Positions 8,010-16,740 of a stretch of DNA of 55,806 nt are shown here, one piece after another (within the stretch, counting starts at the first letter, position 1; the number at the start of each line of letters is the position of its first letter). The stretch covers positions 1 to 55,806 of the forward strand of contig JAEURC010000087.1 in assembly GCA_016789025.1 (NCBI GenBank), written 5' to 3'. Position numbers and translations under genes: made by a program. Under the pieces are notes generated by a model. It saw nothing but the letters and a program-made list of their open reading frames with translations. It made no database searches and was not told the DNA's origin. The DNA comes from Anaerolineales bacterium. Lineage in GTDB: Bacteria; Chloroflexota; Anaerolineae; Anaerolineales; Villigracilaceae.

Positions 8010-9044
8010 ATGGACGATTTGTATTACGGCGATTACATCGAACTCGATACGCTCTTGAACAGCCAGCATCCGCGCAGTTTTGACAGGATGGAAGACGGCA
8101 ACGATGAGATGCTGTTCATTATCATCCATCAGGCGTATGAGTTGTGGTTCAAGCAGATGATCTTCGAGTTGGACCGGGTGCGGGGTATTTTTATGGGAGG
8201 CAATATCAATGACAATGCGGGCGAGATGGGCGAGGCGGCGCGCAAGTTGAAGCGTGTCGTGAAAATTTTAGAGCTGGTTAACCAGCAGGTGAGCGTGCTG
8301 GAGACGATGACCGCGCTCGACTTTTTGGAATTCAGGAATTATTTGTTGCCCGCGTCGGGCTTTCAGTCGAAACAGTTCCGTTTGATCGAAGTGAAGCTGG
8401 GGTTGAAAATGGAGGAGCGGCACAAGCGCGAGTATTACAAGCACACGCGGCGCGGTAGTTTATCGGAAGCCGATATGCAGGAAGTGACGCGCGCGGAGGA
8501 CGAGCCAACTTTGAAGGAGTTGGTGATCGCCTGGCTGGAGCGGATGCCGTTCTTCGAGGAGCAGTATTGGGCGGAGTATGTTTCGTCCAGCCGGGCGAGC
8601 GCGGATAAATTCTGGTCTGATTACCGCGAGGCGTACCGCGAGAGTTTGTCGACGGGGGAGGGCGGGAGATTTGTGGAGTTTGAGAAAGTTTTATTCACCG
8701 AAGGGCGCGGCGACCTGAAGCCGAAGGCGTTGCAGGCGGCATTGTTCATTACGCTGTACCGGGAATTGCCGATCTTTCAGTATCCGTTCGAGTTGTTGAA
8801 CACGCTTTCGGAGATCGACGAGTTGTTGTCGAATTGGCGCTATCGTCATTTTTCGATGGTACGGCGGATGATCGGCATCCGCGCGGGAACGGGCGGCACC
8901 AGCGGGGCGGGCTACCTCGAAGGGACGTTGAGCCAGCATTACGCCTTCCGCGAGATCACCGAACTGGCAACATTTCTGATCGAGCGCAGTAAGTTGCCGG
9001 AATTACCCGGGGCATTGAAAGATAAGGTGAGTTTTCAGGTATGA
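8010..9044 (+). CDS. kynA: Tryptophan 2,3-dioxygenase
   Basis: 344 residues. This haem enzyme opens the indole ring of L-tryptophan to N-formylkynurenine, the first step of the kynurenine pathway. The N-terminal signature NDEMLFIIIHQAYELWFKQ (about 31-49) and the C-terminal block WRYRHFSMVRRMIG followed by GTGGTSGAGYL match the family closely; the His in RHFSM is the expected haem ligand. AAAGGAG is 8 bases before the ATG. No kynureninase or formamidase gene is in this window, so the pathway must be completed elsewhere or end at kynurenine. Confidence 0.95.
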   Translation: MDDLYYGDYIELDTLLNSQHPRSFDRMEDGNDEMLFIIIHQAYELWFKQMIFELDRVRGIFMGGNINDNAGEMGEAARKLKRVVKILELVNQQVSVLETMTALDFLEFRNYLLPASGFQSKQFRLIEVKLGLKMEERHKREYYKHTRRGSLSEADMQEVTRAEDEPTLKELVIAWLERMPFFEEQYWAEYVSSSRASADKFWSDYREAYRESLSTGEGGRFVEFEKVLFTEGRGDLKPKALQAALFITLYRELPIFQYPFELLNTLSEIDELLSNWRYRHFSMVRRMIGIRAGTGGTSGAGYLEGTLSQHYAFREITELATFLIERSKLPELPGALKDKVSFQV

Positions 9045-9067
9045 CATGCGGGATTAGATGACTTTGT

Positions 9068-9940
9068 CTAGCGGCGCCACCTCTTCACCCGCTCGACGAT
9101 TCTCTCCTCCCTCAATTCTGCGCACACTTTCTTCAAACTTGATCGCGCCCCCTTCCATTCCAAATCTTTGAGGGATTCTTTCAATGGAACATCTTGCCTC
9201 AAAGTAGATAACTCTCTGAACAACAAGGCATCTTTATAATTTGCTTGCAGAGTTTCTAACAAAGTTGTTGCACGACCTAAACTCAACGGAATTTTCTTTG
9301 GGTCTTTGGGAATAGACTCGATATGTTTATATTTTGCCAAAATGGATGATGTAGATTTTTCTCCCCAACCTTTGATCCCAGGATAACCATCGGCTGAGTC
9401 GCCCACGAGCGCGAGATAATCGGGGATCGATTCTGGCTTGACGCCAAATTTTTCAATCACGCCTTTTTCATCCAATAGGATTTCACGCCGCCTGTCCCAG
9501 CAAATGACTTTTTTGCCATCTACCATTTGGGTCAAATCTTTGTCCACCGAACAAATGATGACCTGCTCGACAGATTTTTCTTTTTTGAATTTCGTCACAG
9601 CTGTTGCAATCGCATCATCCGCTTCAAACTTGACCATTGACCAAACAGGCACACCTAAAGCGGCGACCGCTTTTTCGGCAATCTCAAATTGATTCAAGAT
9701 GATCGGGTCAACGCCTTCGCTGGTTTTATAGCCCGCATACATTTTGTTGCGAAACGACTCGATCACATGGTCAAACGCCACAGCGACATGGGTCACGCCT
9801 TCGGTTTGCAACAACATCAACAAACTACGCACGAGCCCGAGTGTTGCGCCGACTTCTTGTCCGCTTAACGATTTTTTCGGCGGGGCGCCGAAATGCGCGC
9901 GGAAGAGTTCGTATGTCCCGTCAACAAGATGGATTTTCAT
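9068..9940 (-). CDS. 5'-3' exonuclease (PolI N-domain / FEN-like)
   Basis: 290-residue stand-alone relative of the 5' nuclease domain of DNA polymerase I. Metal-binding acids fall in the expected order: LVDGTYELFR (Asp7), VAFDHVIESFRN, FEADDAIA, SVDKDL, and the helix-3-turn region LVGDSADGYPGIKGWGEK. It should remove flaps or RNA primers. AAGGAT lies shortly before the ATG. It opens a minus-strand run with UvrA-like and DUF1801 genes, which fits a DNA-maintenance role, though a repeat separates it from the next gene. The gene is convergent with the dioxygenase. Confidence 0.88.
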   Translation of the reverse strand: MKIHLVDGTYELFRAHFGAPPKKSLSGQEVGATLGLVRSLLMLLQTEGVTHVAVAFDHVIESFRNKMYAGYKTSEGVDPIILNQFEIAEKAVAALGVPVWSMVKFEADDAIATAVTKFKKEKSVEQVIICSVDKDLTQMVDGKKVICWDRRREILLDEKGVIEKFGVKPESIPDYLALVGDSADGYPGIKGWGEKSTSSILAKYKHIESIPKDPKKIPLSLGRATTLLETLQANYKDALLFRELSTLRQDVPLKESLKDLEWKGARSSLKKVCAELREERIVERVKRWRR

Positions 9941-9956
9941 AGGTTATCCTTTTTAA

Positions 9957-10012
9957 CCATTGACCACAGACTATGGACGATTTTATGGTCTATGGTCAAT
10001 GGTCTATCGTCC
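9957..10012. repeat. Inverted repeat of GGTCTATGGTC type
   Basis: CCATTGACCACAGACTATGG and the run TATGGTCTATGGTCAATGG are imperfect inverted copies, and GGTCTATCGTCC is a further partial copy. The element fills the gap between the exonuclease ATG and the next gene's stop. Confidence 0.6.
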
Positions 10013-10018
10013 AAAAGA

Positions 10019-10396
10019 TTATTTCTTCCTCGCCGAATTCAGCGCCACCGCTTCACGAATCAATTCTTTCAATGCGGCTTCATCTAGTTTTGAATTTTCA
10101 GTCAAATCAATTCCGCGTGAGCCTTTTGCTTCAAGACCTGCGTTAAATAATTTCTTCGGGTCTTTCAACGATGCGCCTTTGAAGAAATTCAACTTCACAT
10201 GGTCTTTGAAAATTCCCGCCGCCGCCACATTGCCTTTGGAGACAAAAACGGCGGTTCCCCATTTCCACTCTTCCGAGAGATCGGAGGAGGCGGAAAGGAT
10301 CAACTTTCTCAAACGCGCCAGCATCTTGCCGCGCCAGTCACTGCCTAAATCTTTGATTTGCCTGTCAATCTCTTGGGATGGGGTTAAGCCTGCCAT
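10019..10396 (-). CDS. DUF1801 (YdhG-like) domain protein
   Basis: 125 residues made of one DUF1801 domain: WKWGTAVFVSKGNVAAAGI, VKLNFFKGA and LEAKGSRGIDL are the usual blocks, and the C-terminus is basic (NSARKK). The fold is shared with YdhG and frataxin-like proteins, but the biochemical role is not established. AAAGGAG precedes the ATG by 7 bases. Two further DUF1801-like genes lie within 6 kb on the same strand. Confidence 0.85.
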   Translation of the reverse strand: MAGLTPSQEIDRQIKDLGSDWRGKMLARLRKLILSASSDLSEEWKWGTAVFVSKGNVAAAGIFKDHVKLNFFKGASLKDPKKLFNAGLEAKGSRGIDLTENSKLDEAALKELIREAVALNSARKK

Positions 10397-10433
10397 GATT
10401 ATCTCCTTTTGTTTTCATCGAAACTAATCAAGA

Positions 10434-10508
10434 CATGTCACCCTGAGCGGCAGCGAAGGGTCTCTTATGAGCCTGTCAGAGATGCTTCGCTTCGCTCAGC
10501 ATGACATG
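10434..10508. repeat. Palindromic repeat, TGTCACCCTGAG family
   Basis: 75-base copy with ends CATGTCACCCTGAG and CTCAGCATGACATG and the core CGAAGGGTCTC. It shares ends and core with 81-176, 39242-39324 and 49001-49084. Confidence 0.85.
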
Positions 10509-10534
10509 ACCAATTTATACGGCTGTAATTAATA

Positions 10535-10662
10535 GACATTATCCGAAATTAATTCGGGACGCTGATTCACGCTGACAAACGCAGATTTTTCTTCCTGAAT
10601 CAGCGAAATCAGCGTTCATCTGCGTCCCCAAAGAAGACTCTGGGCTTATTACGGATAAAGTC
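10535..10662. repeat. Nested inverted repeats before the UvrA-like gene's stop
   Basis: Outer arms GACATTATCCG (10535-10545) and CGGATAAAGTC (10652-10662) enclose a GGGACGCTGATTCACGCTGA...CATCTGCGTCCC element (10556-10629) with internal AATCAGCG repeats. The right outer arm touches the stop codon of the UvrA-like gene. The AATCAGCGTT motif recurs at 37677-37722. Confidence 0.65.
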
Positions 10663-12911
10663 TAATTCCTTATGTACTCACTCGTGATCGAACGCTTCAC
10701 ACTGACCAGTTGCCTGGGTGTGCCTTCGAACATGATTGTACCGCCCTTGCTTCCGCCTTCGGGACCCATATCAATGATCCAGTCCGCATTCTTGATCACA
10801 TGCAAATTATGTTCAATGATAACAACTGTGTTGCCGGTATCCACGAGACGATTGATGACTTCCATCAAATGCCCAATATCAGACATGTGCAAGCCCGTCG
10901 TGGGTTCATCCATCACATACACGCTTCTCTTTTTGTGCAATTCGCTGGCAAGTTTGATGCGCTGACATTCTCCGCCTGAAAGCGTACTCAACGGCTGACC
11001 CAGACTCAGATAATCCAGCCCAACGTCGCTCATGGCTTGTAATTTTTTCCTCACTTCGGGAATCTCGAAATACTCCAATGCCTCTTCCACTTTCATGGAC
11101 AAGACCTCTGAAATATTTTTTCCATTCAATGTATATTTCAACACCTCATCTTTGAAACGCCTGCCTTCGCACACTTCACAGGGAGTCTTGGCTTCGCTGA
11201 GAAATGCCAGGTCAGTGTAGATCACGCCCAGTCCCTGACAATTTTCGCACGCGCCCTTCGAGTTGAAACTGAATAACGAAGCCTGTACTTTATTCGCCGC
11301 CGCAAACGCCTTACGGACATCATCCAAAATTCCCGTATAGGTGGCGGGGTTGGAGCGGCTGTTAGCTCCCACAGCAGATTGGTCAATCACGATCGCGTCG
11401 GGATGCTGCGCTAAAAAGACTTCATTGATCAACGAACTTTTTCCAGAGCCTGCCACGCCTGTGACAACGGTCAAGATTCCCGTTGGAATATCTACACTCA
11501 CGTTTTGCAAATTATTGGCTTTAGCATTTTTAACTGACAGTTTTCCAGTTGGCTTGCGGAATTCCTCTTTCAATGGAACTTTCACCTTCATGTGTTTGCC
11601 AGTCAACGTATCCGCTTTGAGTAAATTTGCAAAACTGCCTTCATAGACAATTTCTCCGCCATGCGTTCCAGCATGCGGACCAATATCCACAACATGGTCG
11701 GCGGCTTTGATTACATCGGGATCATGCTCCACGACGATGACTGTATTGCCTTTGTCGCGCAGTCGTTGCAACAGCTCATTCATGCGATGCACGTCTCTTG
11801 GGTGTAAGCCAATGCTTGGTTCATCGAAGATATAAATCACATCGGTCAAACTGCTTCCCAAATGTTTGACGATCTTCACGCGTTGCGATTCCCCACCCGA
11901 CAAGGTGTCCGTTTCGCGGCTGAGGGTGAGATATTCAAGTCCAATATCCACGAGATGTCCCAACCGTTCAACCAATCCTTTGACAATGGATTGCGCGGCG
12001 GGTTCTTTGAACGCTTTGACGACTTTGATCAACTCTACAATTTCCATGGAAGTTAAATCCGCAATGTTGTAACCATTGATTTTGCTCTTCAATGTCGCCT
12101 GACTCAGCCTTGCGCCTTTACAGAGATTACACGGACCCATCGTCATATACGGTTCCACTTGCTTTTGCGTCCGTTCGGACATGGTTTTCAAATCGCGCTT
12201 GATATATTTATTCGTAAAGCGGGTGACGATGCCCTCATAAGTCATATTGAAATCTTTTGCGCCAACTTTTGTCTTAATCTTTATCGGCTCGCTGTGCAAC
12301 AAATCGTCCATTTCCTTTTTTGTGTACTTGGACAATTTCTTGTCAGGGTCGAACAAACCTGTGCTGATGATTTGACCCCAATACCAGCCATTCACCGCAT
12401 AATCGGAAAATAAAATTGCGCCTTCATTCAACGATTTGGATGTGTCTAAAAATTTATCCAAGTCCACATCCAGTTTGCGACCCAAGCCGTTACATTCGGG
12501 GCACATCCCTTTTGGGTCGTTGAACCCAAACAGATTGGCAGAACCTACATGCGGTTTGCCGAGTCGAGAAAACAGTAGGCGCAGAAGCGTGTTGATGTCG
12601 GTGATCGTGCCGACGGTCGAGTGAGAACCGCCGCCCATTCGCTTTTGGTCCACCACAATGGACATGCTCAGGTTTTCAATCGAGTCTGCGTCGGGCTGTC
12701 CGTACTTTGGCAGAAAATTCCGCACAAACATGCTGAAGTTTTCGTTCATCAATCTTTGCGATTCGGTCGCGATCGTATCGAACACAATGGACGATTTCCC
12801 CGAACCCGATACGCCTGTAAAGATCGTGATCTTGCGTTTGGGGATGCGCAATGAAACATTCTTCAAATTATTTTCGCGCGCGCCGCGAATTTCGATATAT
12901 TCCTGTGGCAT
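10662..12911 (-). CDS. Short UvrA-like ABC ATPase (UvrA2/UvrA3 type)
   Basis: 749 residues against about 940 for housekeeping UvrA. It has two ABC halves: Walker A GVSGSGKSS (33-41) and GVAGSGKSS, signatures LSGGESQRVK and LSGGECQRIK, and Walker B IFDEPSIGLH and VMDEPTTGLH. Zinc-type CxxC pairs occur in each half (CPECNGLG, CNLCKGAR; CENCQGLG, CEVCEGRR). The reduced length suggests that the UvrB-binding segment is missing, as in UvrA2 proteins linked to DNA-damage or drug tolerance. GAGGAGAG precedes the ATG. It is 13 bases downstream of the helix-hairpin-helix/DUF1801 gene, so the two form an operon. Confidence 0.88.
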   Translation of the reverse strand: MPQEYIEIRGARENNLKNVSLRIPKRKITIFTGVSGSGKSSIVFDTIATESQRLMNENFSMFVRNFLPKYGQPDADSIENLSMSIVVDQKRMGGGSHSTVGTITDINTLLRLLFSRLGKPHVGSANLFGFNDPKGMCPECNGLGRKLDVDLDKFLDTSKSLNEGAILFSDYAVNGWYWGQIISTGLFDPDKKLSKYTKKEMDDLLHSEPIKIKTKVGAKDFNMTYEGIVTRFTNKYIKRDLKTMSERTQKQVEPYMTMGPCNLCKGARLSQATLKSKINGYNIADLTSMEIVELIKVVKAFKEPAAQSIVKGLVERLGHLVDIGLEYLTLSRETDTLSGGESQRVKIVKHLGSSLTDVIYIFDEPSIGLHPRDVHRMNELLQRLRDKGNTVIVVEHDPDVIKAADHVVDIGPHAGTHGGEIVYEGSFANLLKADTLTGKHMKVKVPLKEEFRKPTGKLSVKNAKANNLQNVSVDIPTGILTVVTGVAGSGKSSLINEVFLAQHPDAIVIDQSAVGANSRSNPATYTGILDDVRKAFAAANKVQASLFSFNSKGACENCQGLGVIYTDLAFLSEAKTPCEVCEGRRFKDEVLKYTLNGKNISEVLSMKVEEALEYFEIPEVRKKLQAMSDVGLDYLSLGQPLSTLSGGECQRIKLASELHKKRSVYVMDEPTTGLHMSDIGHLMEVINRLVDTGNTVVIIEHNLHVIKNADWIIDMGPEGGSKGGTIMFEGTPRQLVSVKRSITSEYIRN

Positions 12912-12924
12912 TCTCTCTCCTCAA

Positions 12925-13527
12925 TTATTTGTCAATCAATTTCACCAATTGCCTCACAACCTTTTTCAACTCCGCCTTGTTGATTTGCACATCGTTCCTG
13001 TCCGCAAAATAAGTCATGCGCCTGTCTTTGTAATCGCCTTCTAATAATTTGCTTTTTACCTGGGGAATCTTCGGGTTATGAAAAACAAGATGGATTCGTT
13101 TTGTATCGCGCAAATTAAACGTCACCAGATATTCGCCTTTGTAATTGAATGACGGCGCTTTCCATTTGACTTCTTCATTGATGTCTTTATGTACACTTTT
13201 GATGATAACCCGCACCGCTTCAATCTCCGCTTTGAGCGGGTGACGCAGTCCCCGAAGGAATTCGTCCACTGCATCCGTGCGGCTGATGGGTGAGCCTTTC
13301 TTCTTCAACGTCTCTCCCACTTTGGCTGGTTTAAAAGATAACCCGTTTGCCTTCAATGTTTCTTTTAAAATTCGCACAGCCTTTGGACCGACTCCATGCA
13401 ATTGAGCCAATTCCGCTTCGGAGAGTTTGGTCAACTGTTTGAGCGTTGTGTAGCCTTCATGAGTCAATGCGCGCATGGCGGGCGCGCCGATGTTGGGGAT
13501 GTCGGATTGTGGAGGTTTGGTGGGCAT
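12925..13527 (-). CDS. Helix-hairpin-helix + DUF1801 fusion protein
   Basis: 200 residues. The N-terminal 65 form a DNA-binding-like helix-hairpin-helix region (LAQLHGVGPKAVRILKETL). Residues 80-200 are a DUF1801 domain (EVKWKAPSFNYKGEYLVTF, IHLVFHNP, RRMTYFADRNDV). The fusion suggests that DUF1801 acts on, or is brought to, DNA. AAGGAA is 6 bases before the ATG. It leads a two-gene operon with the UvrA-like ATPase, which supports a repair or tolerance role by inference. Confidence 0.85.
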   Translation of the reverse strand: MPTKPPQSDIPNIGAPAMRALTHEGYTTLKQLTKLSEAELAQLHGVGPKAVRILKETLKANGLSFKPAKVGETLKKKGSPISRTDAVDEFLRGLRHPLKAEIEAVRVIIKSVHKDINEEVKWKAPSFNYKGEYLVTFNLRDTKRIHLVFHNPKIPQVKSKLLEGDYKDRRMTYFADRNDVQINKAELKKVVRQLVKLIDK

Positions 13528-13541
13528 GGATGTTCCTTTAT

Positions 13542-13631
13542 CGTCATTGCGAGGAGGGCGCTAGCCCGACGAAGCAATCTCCGTCACCGTGGTGGAGATT
13601 GCTTCGCTCCCTTTGGTCGCTCGCAATGACG
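13542..13631. repeat. Palindromic repeat, CGTCATTGCGAG family
   Basis: 90-base palindrome with terminal CGTCATTGCGA / TCGCAATGACG and inner GAAGCAATCTCC / GGAGATTGCTTC arms. A second copy is at 20965-21090. Confidence 0.88.
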
Positions 13632-13640
13632 GGATGGTAC

Positions 13641-14969
13641 TTACGCCAACTCACCATCAGGCAACACAGACGACTCGCTTTTGCCGTTCATGTACCTGTC
13701 AGACAGCAACTTGAAATATTTTGTGTTCATCGCAATGACGGTGAGAATTAAACCAATGATACCCGTCACGGTAAACACCAAGGCAATTCCGCGCGCGGGA
13801 CCTGTGCCGAACCAAGAGCCTATCAAGCCGACGCCCGCGCCTGTGGTCATAAAAGGGATGAAAAAGGTCTCAGCAACGGGACCAATTAGAAAGGTCGTAA
13901 GAGGCGAAGCGGATTGTTCCACGCTGTGGGCGAATCCGAAGACTCGTCCCTGTCGTTCAAACGGAACCACTTTCTGAAGAATCGTCTGCTCGGCGGCTTC
14001 GATGAAAGGTACAACGCTGATGTACACGAACATGCCAACCGAAAGCAAGATGATAGACGGTTGAATAGTAAAGACAGCAGAAATGATCCAGATAATAATG
14101 TTCGCCGCAAACATGGCAACCAGTGGATTTTTTCCTAAACCATATTTTGCAATGACCATGCCGCCGACGATAAATCCGCAACTGATGACTGCAAATAACA
14201 AACCCCATGTTTGCACCGAAACCATGGATAAGCCGTACGCATCCATGAGACCCATGAACGCGCCGCCTAAAAAGTTATTGATGGTCGTGAACAGGATCAT
14301 CGCCATCAAACCAGGGATTGCCGCGACCACCGCATATGTGCCGCGTAGATCCACTTTGGGTTGTTGCTCGAGATGAACAATTTCTTTTTCGGGAATCTGC
14401 AAAGACCACATGTGAACAATGGAAAGAGTCATCATCACGATTCCGAGGATCAAAACATAGAACATGCCGCCCGCGCCAACCAACAAACCGCTGATGGCGG
14501 AACAAATGAGGAAGGCGATGCCGAATGCCGTACCGACGAGCCCATTGGCTTTGGCGCGGTCATCTTCGGGGATCAAAATGGTGACGAGGGTTGGCACCGC
14601 AATCGAGCGAATGTTACCTGCGATCACGCCAATCAAAAGAAGCACATTGAAAGCCCAGAGCGTTACGCTTGTCGGGTTTTTCCATGTTTCGGCTGGAAGC
14701 GCAAGATAAATTCCAAAACCGATGATGTAAATACATAATGAAATCACGCCCGAAAGAATCATCACATTCTTTTTCTTGTTATGGTCAACAAGGCTTCCAA
14801 ACCAAATGCCCAACCCTGCGGTGAACACAAGGAAAATACCTGAAATGATCGAAGTGGCTGTGACAGATCTGGTTTCAAGGTAAACGAAGAACACCATCGC
14901 AAACCAAACGGTCATGTTGGTGACGTTGGCAATAACAGTGTTTGCCAAGATTTGATAAAAAGTTTTCAC
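13641..14969 (-). CDS. MFS exporter, DHA3 / macrolide-efflux-like
   Basis: 442 residues with about 12 hydrophobic helices. The loop LVDHNKKKNVM after the second helix and the late block ERQGRVFGFAHSVEQSA resemble the MFS_3 macrolide-efflux group. The open frame extends to a TTG at 15023 inside a palindromic repeat. I chose the GTG at 14969 because GAGGAAA stands 8 bases before it and the product then starts VKTFYQILANT, just ahead of the first helix. It lies 114 bases downstream of the helix-hairpin-helix gene region across a repeat. Substrate unknown. Confidence 0.85.
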   Translation of the reverse strand: MKTFYQILANTVIANVTNMTVWFAMVFFVYLETRSVTATSIISGIFLVFTAGLGIWFGSLVDHNKKKNVMILSGVISLCIYIIGFGIYLALPAETWKNPTSVTLWAFNVLLLIGVIAGNIRSIAVPTLVTILIPEDDRAKANGLVGTAFGIAFLICSAISGLLVGAGGMFYVLILGIVMMTLSIVHMWSLQIPEKEIVHLEQQPKVDLRGTYAVVAAIPGLMAMILFTTINNFLGGAFMGLMDAYGLSMVSVQTWGLLFAVISCGFIVGGMVIAKYGLGKNPLVAMFAANIIIWIISAVFTIQPSIILLSVGMFVYISVVPFIEAAEQTILQKVVPFERQGRVFGFAHSVEQSASPLTTFLIGPVAETFFIPFMTTGAGVGLIGSWFGTGPARGIALVFTVTGIIGLILTVIAMNTKYFKLLSDRYMNGKSESSVLPDGELA

Positions 14970-15006
14970 GAGTTTTTCCTCTATTTGACCTCTTGTGTAA
15001 GAATTG

Positions 15007-15070
15007 GTAGGGCGGGTTTTCAACCCGCCCTACATCAATATTCAAGAAGGCGTCAGGCTAAAAGCCTGAC
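15007..15070. repeat. Two adjacent perfect hairpin repeats
   Basis: GTAGGGCGGGTT/AACCCGCCCTAC (15007-15018 with 15022-15033) and GTCAGGCT/AGCCTGAC (15052-15059 with 15063-15070) stand side by side in the MFS-VOC gap. Neither has a clear T-tract. A related GTGTAGGGCG start occurs at 27399. Confidence 0.8.
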
Positions 15071-15094
15071 CTACGATTGGCTTTTGCAAGAGAT

Positions 15095-15487
15095 CTATTT
15101 CGCAATCTCCCAGATGTGTCCACTGGGGTCCATAAAACTGGCGGTGCGCGGACCCCACGGGCGATCCATCGGACCGTTCAGCAGTTTCACGCCGCGCGAT
15201 TCAAGTTCCTTGCACACCGCATCCACATCCTCAACCTCAATGGTAAACACAAAGCGCGAACCCGACTCACGGCTTGCGACTTTAGCCGGCTCGATGAGTT
15301 CTTTCGCCTCTGTCGCTTTCAACAAATTGACGAGCGTGTTTCCAAACTTAAACACGCACGAATCTTTATCTTCAAACAGCACTGGCAAACCGAAGGCTTG
15401 CAAATAGAATCCTTTTGCTGCAGGCAAGTCTTCAACAAACAACGTGATGGCGGTGATTTCCTTTACCCACGAGGTAGTTGTATCCAT
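15095..15487 (-). CDS. VOC-superfamily (glyoxalase/bleomycin-resistance-like) protein
   Basis: 130 residues forming two beta-alpha-beta-beta-beta modules. ITLFVEDLPAAKGFYLQAFGL opens the first and FTIEVEDVDAVCKELESRGV the second; DPSGHIWEIAK closes it with the expected C-terminal metal-side Glu. The substrate may be a small electrophile, an antibiotic or a dioxygenase substrate. AAGGAG is 8 bases before the ATG. It lies in the minus-strand stress-like cluster. Confidence 0.85.
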   Translation of the reverse strand: MDTTTSWVKEITAITLFVEDLPAAKGFYLQAFGLPVLFEDKDSCVFKFGNTLVNLLKATEAKELIEPAKVASRESGSRFVFTIEVEDVDAVCKELESRGVKLLNGPMDRPWGPRTASFMDPSGHIWEIAK

Positions 15488-15557
15488 GATCGAAACTCCT
15501 TATTGATTTAATTCATTCGAAATAGATAAGTTAGTCATATTTCGATAAAAAGTTTTT

Positions 15558-15582
15558 ATGTTTTCCTCTTCATGGAAAACAT
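15558..15582. promoter_or_regulatory. Perfect palindrome, possible operator
   Basis: ATGTTTTCC (15558-15566) faces GGAAAACAT (15574-15582) across 7 bases in an AT-rich gap about 70 bases upstream of the VOC start. The size and symmetry suit a dimeric repressor site, but no regulator can be tied to it from sequence alone. Confidence 0.4.
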
Positions 15583-15653
15583 ACAGACAATACCCCACAA
15601 GCGAAGTATGATTTTAGAATATTTGTTCTGTTTTGTCAAGCAAAATAAATACA

Positions 15654-15703
15654 AAAAAACATAGCCACAAAAGTTTTAACAACCTTTATGACTATGCTTT
15701 TTT
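15654..15703. terminator. Bidirectional terminator-like hairpin
   Basis: CATAGCCACAAAAG (15660-15673) pairs with CCTTTATGACTATG (15683-15696) with wobbles. A run of seven A lies to the left (T on the minus strand) and CTTTTTT to the right. It follows the stop of the minus-strand gene at 15720. Confidence 0.75.
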
Positions 15704-15719
15704 CTTGAGATAATAATTC

Positions 15720-16169
15720 TCAACTCATCGCTTTCTTCACCAGTGCAACGATTTTCTTCTCTTCCGCATCACTTAACTTAATCAAAGCAAAGCCAGCCGC
15801 CCACATATTGCCATCATCCAAATTCGCCGAATCAGTCAGACCAAACGTGCAATATCTCGAGCCATACTTGCTCCCTGCTTGAAAGAAGCATACAACCTTG
15901 CCATCTGCGTTGGCATACGCGGGCATCCCATACCAAGTTTTTGGTATGAGTGCGGGTGCGGATACTTTAACGATCTCGTGGATCTTTTTCGCCATCGCTC
16001 GTTCGCTTTCTTTCATCGCGGCATGAGCCGCCAATACGGCTTTTTCGCCTGCCGCCCGATCCTTGCCCGCGCGCTCCTCCGCTCTTAACTCTTTGGCGCG
16101 TTCTTTCATCGCGGCTTTTTCTTCATCCGACCATACATTGGTCTTCGCGGCAACTTTCTTTGGACTCAT
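15720..16169 (-). CDS. DUF1801-like protein with basic Ala/Lys-rich N-terminus
   Basis: 149 residues. The first 60 are a charged, helix-forming Ala/Lys/Glu-rich arm. The rest is a DUF1801-like domain (KTWYGMPAYANADGKVVCFF, GSRYCTFGLTDSANLDDG, MWAAGFALIKL). Function is not established. AAGGAG is 7 bases before the ATG. It is divergent from the MarR gene with a 103-base gap, so it is a likely MarR target. Confidence 0.82.
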   Translation of the reverse strand: MSPKKVAAKTNVWSDEEKAAMKERAKELRAEERAGKDRAAGEKAVLAAHAAMKESERAMAKKIHEIVKVSAPALIPKTWYGMPAYANADGKVVCFFQAGSKYGSRYCTFGLTDSANLDDGNMWAAGFALIKLSDAEEKKIVALVKKAMS

Positions 16170-16203
16170 CGTAATCTCCTTGTTTGAGTGTCGTCTTGAA
16201 CCC

Positions 16204-16251
16204 TTGCGTCAAAACGAATTTAGTTATATAATTAAGATACTTTACAATCAA
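16204..16251 (+). promoter_or_regulatory. MarR-gene promoter with imperfect palindrome
   Basis: TTGCGT (16204-16209), a 17-base gap and TATAAT (16227-16232). Just downstream, CTTTACAATCAAG (16239-16251) is an imperfect palindrome overlapping the predicted start of transcription. That is a plausible autoregulatory MarR site, also close to the divergent DUF1801 gene. Confidence 0.6.
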
Positions 16252-16272
16252 GATAATGTCAAGGGTATCACT

Positions 16273-16731
16273 ATGACCAACTCCAAAACCGAATTGAAAC
16301 AACGCGCCCTCGCCGCAGTGCGAGATTATGGCGTGCACCTCACACTCTTCCGCAACGCCGTCAGTGAATGGGCAGGCGTCAACGTCACCGATACGGAATG
16401 TCTGCGCCTCCTCTTCCTCAAAGGCACCGCCTCCCCATCCGAACTTGCCAGGCACACAGGTCTCACCTCTGGCGCCACGACCGCCATGTTGGATAGACTC
16501 GAAAAGGCGGGCATGATCGAACGGAAGCCGAATCCCAATGACAGGCGCGGGACTCTCGTCGCCCCCGCCGAATCGAGCGCCGAAAAAGCCGCCTCGTGGT
16601 TTGAATCCGCGAGAACGGCGCAAGATAAATTAATTTCAAGTTATTCTGAAAACGAACTTGAAATTATTTCCGATATTTTTGAACGATTTACAAAACTATG
16701 GGATGACGAGCGCGCGAAATTGAAAGGATGA
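16273..16731 (+). CDS. MarR-family transcriptional regulator
   Basis: 152 residues with a winged helix-turn-helix: SPSELARHTGLTSGATTAML is the recognition region and NPNDRRG the wing, with dimerisation helices at both ends. MarR proteins usually repress a divergent gene and release it on binding small phenolic or oxidising ligands. AAGGG lies 8 bases before the ATG at 16273; the frame open to 16063 is the shadow of the divergent gene. The adjacent DUF1801-like gene, the VOC gene and the MFS exporter are candidate targets. Confidence 0.9.
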   Translation: MTNSKTELKQRALAAVRDYGVHLTLFRNAVSEWAGVNVTDTECLRLLFLKGTASPSELARHTGLTSGATTAMLDRLEKAGMIERKPNPNDRRGTLVAPAESSAEKAASWFESARTAQDKLISSYSENELEIISDIFERFTKLWDDERAKLKG

Positions 16732-16740
16732 AATGCTCGA

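Noticed and set aside
10434..10508. CRISPR array or phage attachment sites as an explanation for the repeats
   Set aside because: Copies are single, scattered and palindromic, with no regular spacers, cas genes, integrase or tRNA nearby.
14970..15023. TTG start for the second MFS transporter
   Set aside because: The extension is encoded by the GTAGGGCGGGTT hairpin repeat; GTG at 14969 has GAGGAAA at good spacing.
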